Shown here piece after piece: positions 13,743 to 15,120 of a DNA stretch of 15,120 nt (within the stretch, counting starts at the first letter, position 1; each line of letters opens with the position of its first letter). Both the position numbers and the translations under genes were made by a program. Origin of the DNA: Candidatus Izemoplasma sp. (GTDB taxonomy: Bacteria; Bacillota_I; Bacilli_A; Izemoplasmatales; Izemoplasmataceae); contig SKJA01000149.1 of the NCBI GenBank assembly GCA_007116105.1, positions 1 to 15,120 on the forward strand, given 5' to 3'. The notes beneath the pieces were generated by a model, which was given only the letters and a program-made list of their open reading frames with translations, ran no database searches and was not told the DNA's origin.

Positions 13743-13751
13743 AATTCCTCC

Positions 13752-14186
13752 TTAACCTTTCAACTCATAAAGCTCAGGTTTCTGAGCGGTGTGAGGGTGC
13801 TCTTGACCCACATACACATAGAGTTTTTTATACATCTGACGTCCCAATCTGCCTTTTGGCAGCATGCCTTTTACCGCAAATTCTACTAAACGTTCTGGGT
13901 GTTTATCACGCATCACTCTGGCGGTCACCTCTTTGAGGCTGCCTGGATAACGAGAGTGTGAGTAATAAATTTTTTGGTCCCATTTACGACCAGTAAGTTC
14001 AACGGCTTCAGCGTTAACGATGATCACATAGTCTCCACAGTCTACGTGAGGGGTAAATGTTGGCTTGTGTTTTCCGCGTAAAAGAACCGCTACTTCACTC
14101 GCTAAGCGACCGAGCGTTTTTCCTTGAGCGTCAATCACATGCCATTTACGTGTGATGGTTTGTTCATTTGCCATGATAGTTTTCAT
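13752..14186 (-). CDS. rplM: 50S ribosomal protein L13
   Basis: L13 (144 residues) is an early assembly protein of the large subunit. Recognisable segments are RKWHVIDAQGKTLGRLASEV near the N-terminus, RGKHKPTFTPHVDCGDYVI, and KGMLPKGRLGRQMYKKLYVY near the C-terminus, ending YELKG. ATG 14184-14186 is chosen because AGGAGG lies 8 bases upstream and B. subtilis L13 has a similar short extension (MRTTPMANAS) before the core; an ATG four codons later is the alternative. It has its own promoter and a structured leader and is followed by rpsI. Confidence 0.99.
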   Translation of the reverse strand: MKTIMANEQTITRKWHVIDAQGKTLGRLASEVAVLLRGKHKPTFTPHVDCGDYVIIVNAEAVELTGRKWDQKIYYSHSRYPGSLKEVTARVMRDKHPERLVEFAVKGMLPKGRLGRQMYKKLYVYVGQEHPHTAQKPELYELKG

Positions 14187-14243
14187 AGCTTAGCCTCCTA
14201 TAGGGATTTTATAGTCGGGCTAGTGGATTGTGAAAATGTACCG
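14187..14243 (-). promoter_or_regulatory. Probable L13-type leader of rplM-rpsI
   Basis: The predicted transcript begins at about 14243 with GUUCGG, which can pair with CCCGAC (about 14213-14218) with one mismatch. A second hairpin pairs CUAUA with UAUAG around an AAAUCCC loop and ends exactly where the AGGAGG ribosome binding site begins. Firmicutes are known to have an L13 leader RNA upstream of rplM-rpsI; this region has the right place and size. I could not compare it with the family model, so the call is tentative. Confidence 0.5.
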
Positions 14244-14249
14244 AACAGT

Positions 14250-14278
14250 ATGATACCGTATCGGTTGGTAAAAGTCAA
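14250..14278 (-). promoter_or_regulatory. Promoter of rplM-rpsI
   Basis: The minus strand reads TTGACT (14273-14278), a 17-base spacer, then TATCAT (14250-14255). An inverted repeat, GGTTG with CAACC, overlaps the -35 box and the start of the spacer. No terminator is obvious between metG and this promoter. Confidence 0.75.
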
Positions 14279-14310
14279 CCAAAAACATTTCAATTCACTG
14301 GCGCGTTGGG

Positions 14311-15120
14311 TTACTTAACAAGATCACCTGGCTGAAGTTCTTCAGAGGTGATGACTTCGAGTTGGGCGGTGTTTGAACCTGCGAGTAACATGCCTTCACT
14401 GAGCTCTCCACGCAGCTTCACAGGTTTTAAGTTAGCCACCACAATGACCTTTTTGCCGATCAACTGTTTGGGCTCATAATGGGCCGCGATGCCGGAGACA
14501 ATCTGGCGGTCTTTGCCTTCGCCGATGTCGACCGTTGAGACTAAGAGTTTGTCCGCATTTGGATGTCGCTTACACGCTTTGATGACGCCAATGCGTAAAT
14601 CAAGTTTCGCAAAGTCCTCGATGCCAATTTCATCTTTGATCGGGGTGATGACTTTTTTCGTGTTTTGCTTACTGATTAGGTCACTGAGTGCTTGCACTTC
14701 TTCTTCCACTTTTAACCGGGGGAACAGAGGCTCAGCTTGAAAGGTGACTTTGTACGTTTCCACAGCACCAAAAAATGCTTGTTCGTAGCTTTGATAGCTT
14801 TTCGAGACACCGAGTTGAGCAAACAGTTTGGCGTGACTCTCCACCAAAATGGGTTTTAATAAAATGCCGATGAGGCGTAAACTTTCTGCTAAATGATAGA
14901 GGACATTTTCCAAAACATCTTGTTTGGCTTCGTCTTTAGCTAAGACCCAAGGTGCTGTCTCATCAATGTATTTGTTGGTTCGACGAATGAGGGTCCACAC
15001 TTCTTGAATGGCCAAGGATACTTTGAGGGCATCGAAGTGTTGTTCATAGCGTTCTTTCGTCGTCAGCATGGTTTCTTGAAGGTCCGCATCAAAGGGGCTT
15101 GGATGATCGTTCTTCTTAAC
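14311..15120 (-). CDS. metG: Methionyl-tRNA synthetase, C-terminal 269 residues
   Basis: The visible part is the end of the anticodon-binding domain and the C-terminal appended domain; the catalytic domain with the HIGH and KMSKS motifs lies beyond the right edge. The frame is open to base 15120, so the ATG at 15067-15069 is internal. The anticodon domain shows LIRRTNKYIDETAPWVLAKD. The last 110 residues form a tRNA-binding (Trbp111/EMAP-II-like) fold: FAKLDLRIGVIKACKRHPNA, KLLVSTVDIGEG, RQIVSGIAAHY and LKPVKLRGELSEGMLLAGS. A fused domain of this kind is usual in Bacillota MetRS and helps it dimerise and hold tRNA. Its neighbour rplM has its own promoter 33 bases after the metG stop. Confidence 0.97.
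   Translation of the reverse strand, partial: VKKNDHPSPFDADLQETMLTTKERYEQHFDALKVSLAIQEVWTLIRRTNKYIDETAPWVLAKDEAKQDVLENVLYHLAESLRLIGILLKPILVESHAKLFAQLGVSKSYQSYEQAFFGAVETYKVTFQAEPLFPRLKVEEEVQALSDLISKQNTKKVITPIKDEIGIEDFAKLDLRIGVIKACKRHPNADKLLVSTVDIGEGKDRQIVSGIAAHYEPKQLIGKKVIVVANLKPVKLRGELSEGMLLAGSNTAQLEVITSEELQPGDLVK

Noticed and set aside
1..15120. tRNA or rRNA genes, insertion sequences, CRISPR repeats, toxin-antitoxin or phage genes
   Set aside because: All gaps are under about 150 bases and are accounted for by promoters, leaders and terminators; no repeat arrays or transposase-like frames were seen.

Overview
Every gene I can support in this 15.1 kb window lies on the minus strand, and all serve translation, transcription or protein export. 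The gene content and the Bacillus-like rpmG-secE-nusG-rplKAJL-rsmC-rpoBC order point to a low-to-mid G+C member of the Bacillota/Mycoplasmatota. Several sequence details resemble Acholeplasma and its walled or wall-less relatives: the RpoB N-terminus, an Asn in the RpoB motif near the C-terminus (KAQNGGQRFG), and compact gene spacing. G+C looks like roughly 45% by eye (not computed), which is high for classical mollicutes. Five genes end in UGA and the Trp codons I checked are UGG, so the standard code applies, not the mycoplasma UGA=Trp code. I can place it near Acholeplasmatales/Izemoplasmatales or neighbouring Bacilli, but not to a genus.

Reading in the direction of transcription (high to low coordinates): the 3' part of metG; a promoter and probable L13 leader, then rplM-rpsI and a strong terminator; gltX with its own promoter; a cold-shock protein gene with promoter and UUCG-loop terminator; a cysS-mrnC-rlmB-sigma factor operon; rpmG-secE-nusG from a near-consensus promoter; rplK-rplA from a perfect-consensus promoter, continuing through an L10 attenuator into rplJ-rplL; a terminator/attenuator and then the 16S rRNA methyltransferase gene; and finally rpoB-rpoC (cut off at the window's left edge) with a strong promoter whose -35 box overlaps the preceding stop codon. 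No intergenic gap exceeds about 140 bases, and there are no tRNA or rRNA genes, mobile elements or CRISPR arrays.

The regulation can be read largely from RNA. Two look-alike hairpins, one in the rplK leader and one between rplK and rplA, look like paired L1 autoregulatory sites. The rplJ leader carries a full L10-type binding structure, an antiterminator and a terminator that share bases. The rplM leader resembles an L13 leader.

I did not find a new biological system. The most interesting points are an Asp-to-Ser change at the RpoB position equivalent to E. coli 516 (rifampicin pocket), the twin L1 sites, a SigH-like sigma factor in the sigH position but without the usual rae1/yacP neighbour, a three-helix SecE, an insertion of about 80 residues in the RpoB lobe relative to B. 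subtilis, and a change of a conserved Asp to Gly next to the zinc site of CysRS.
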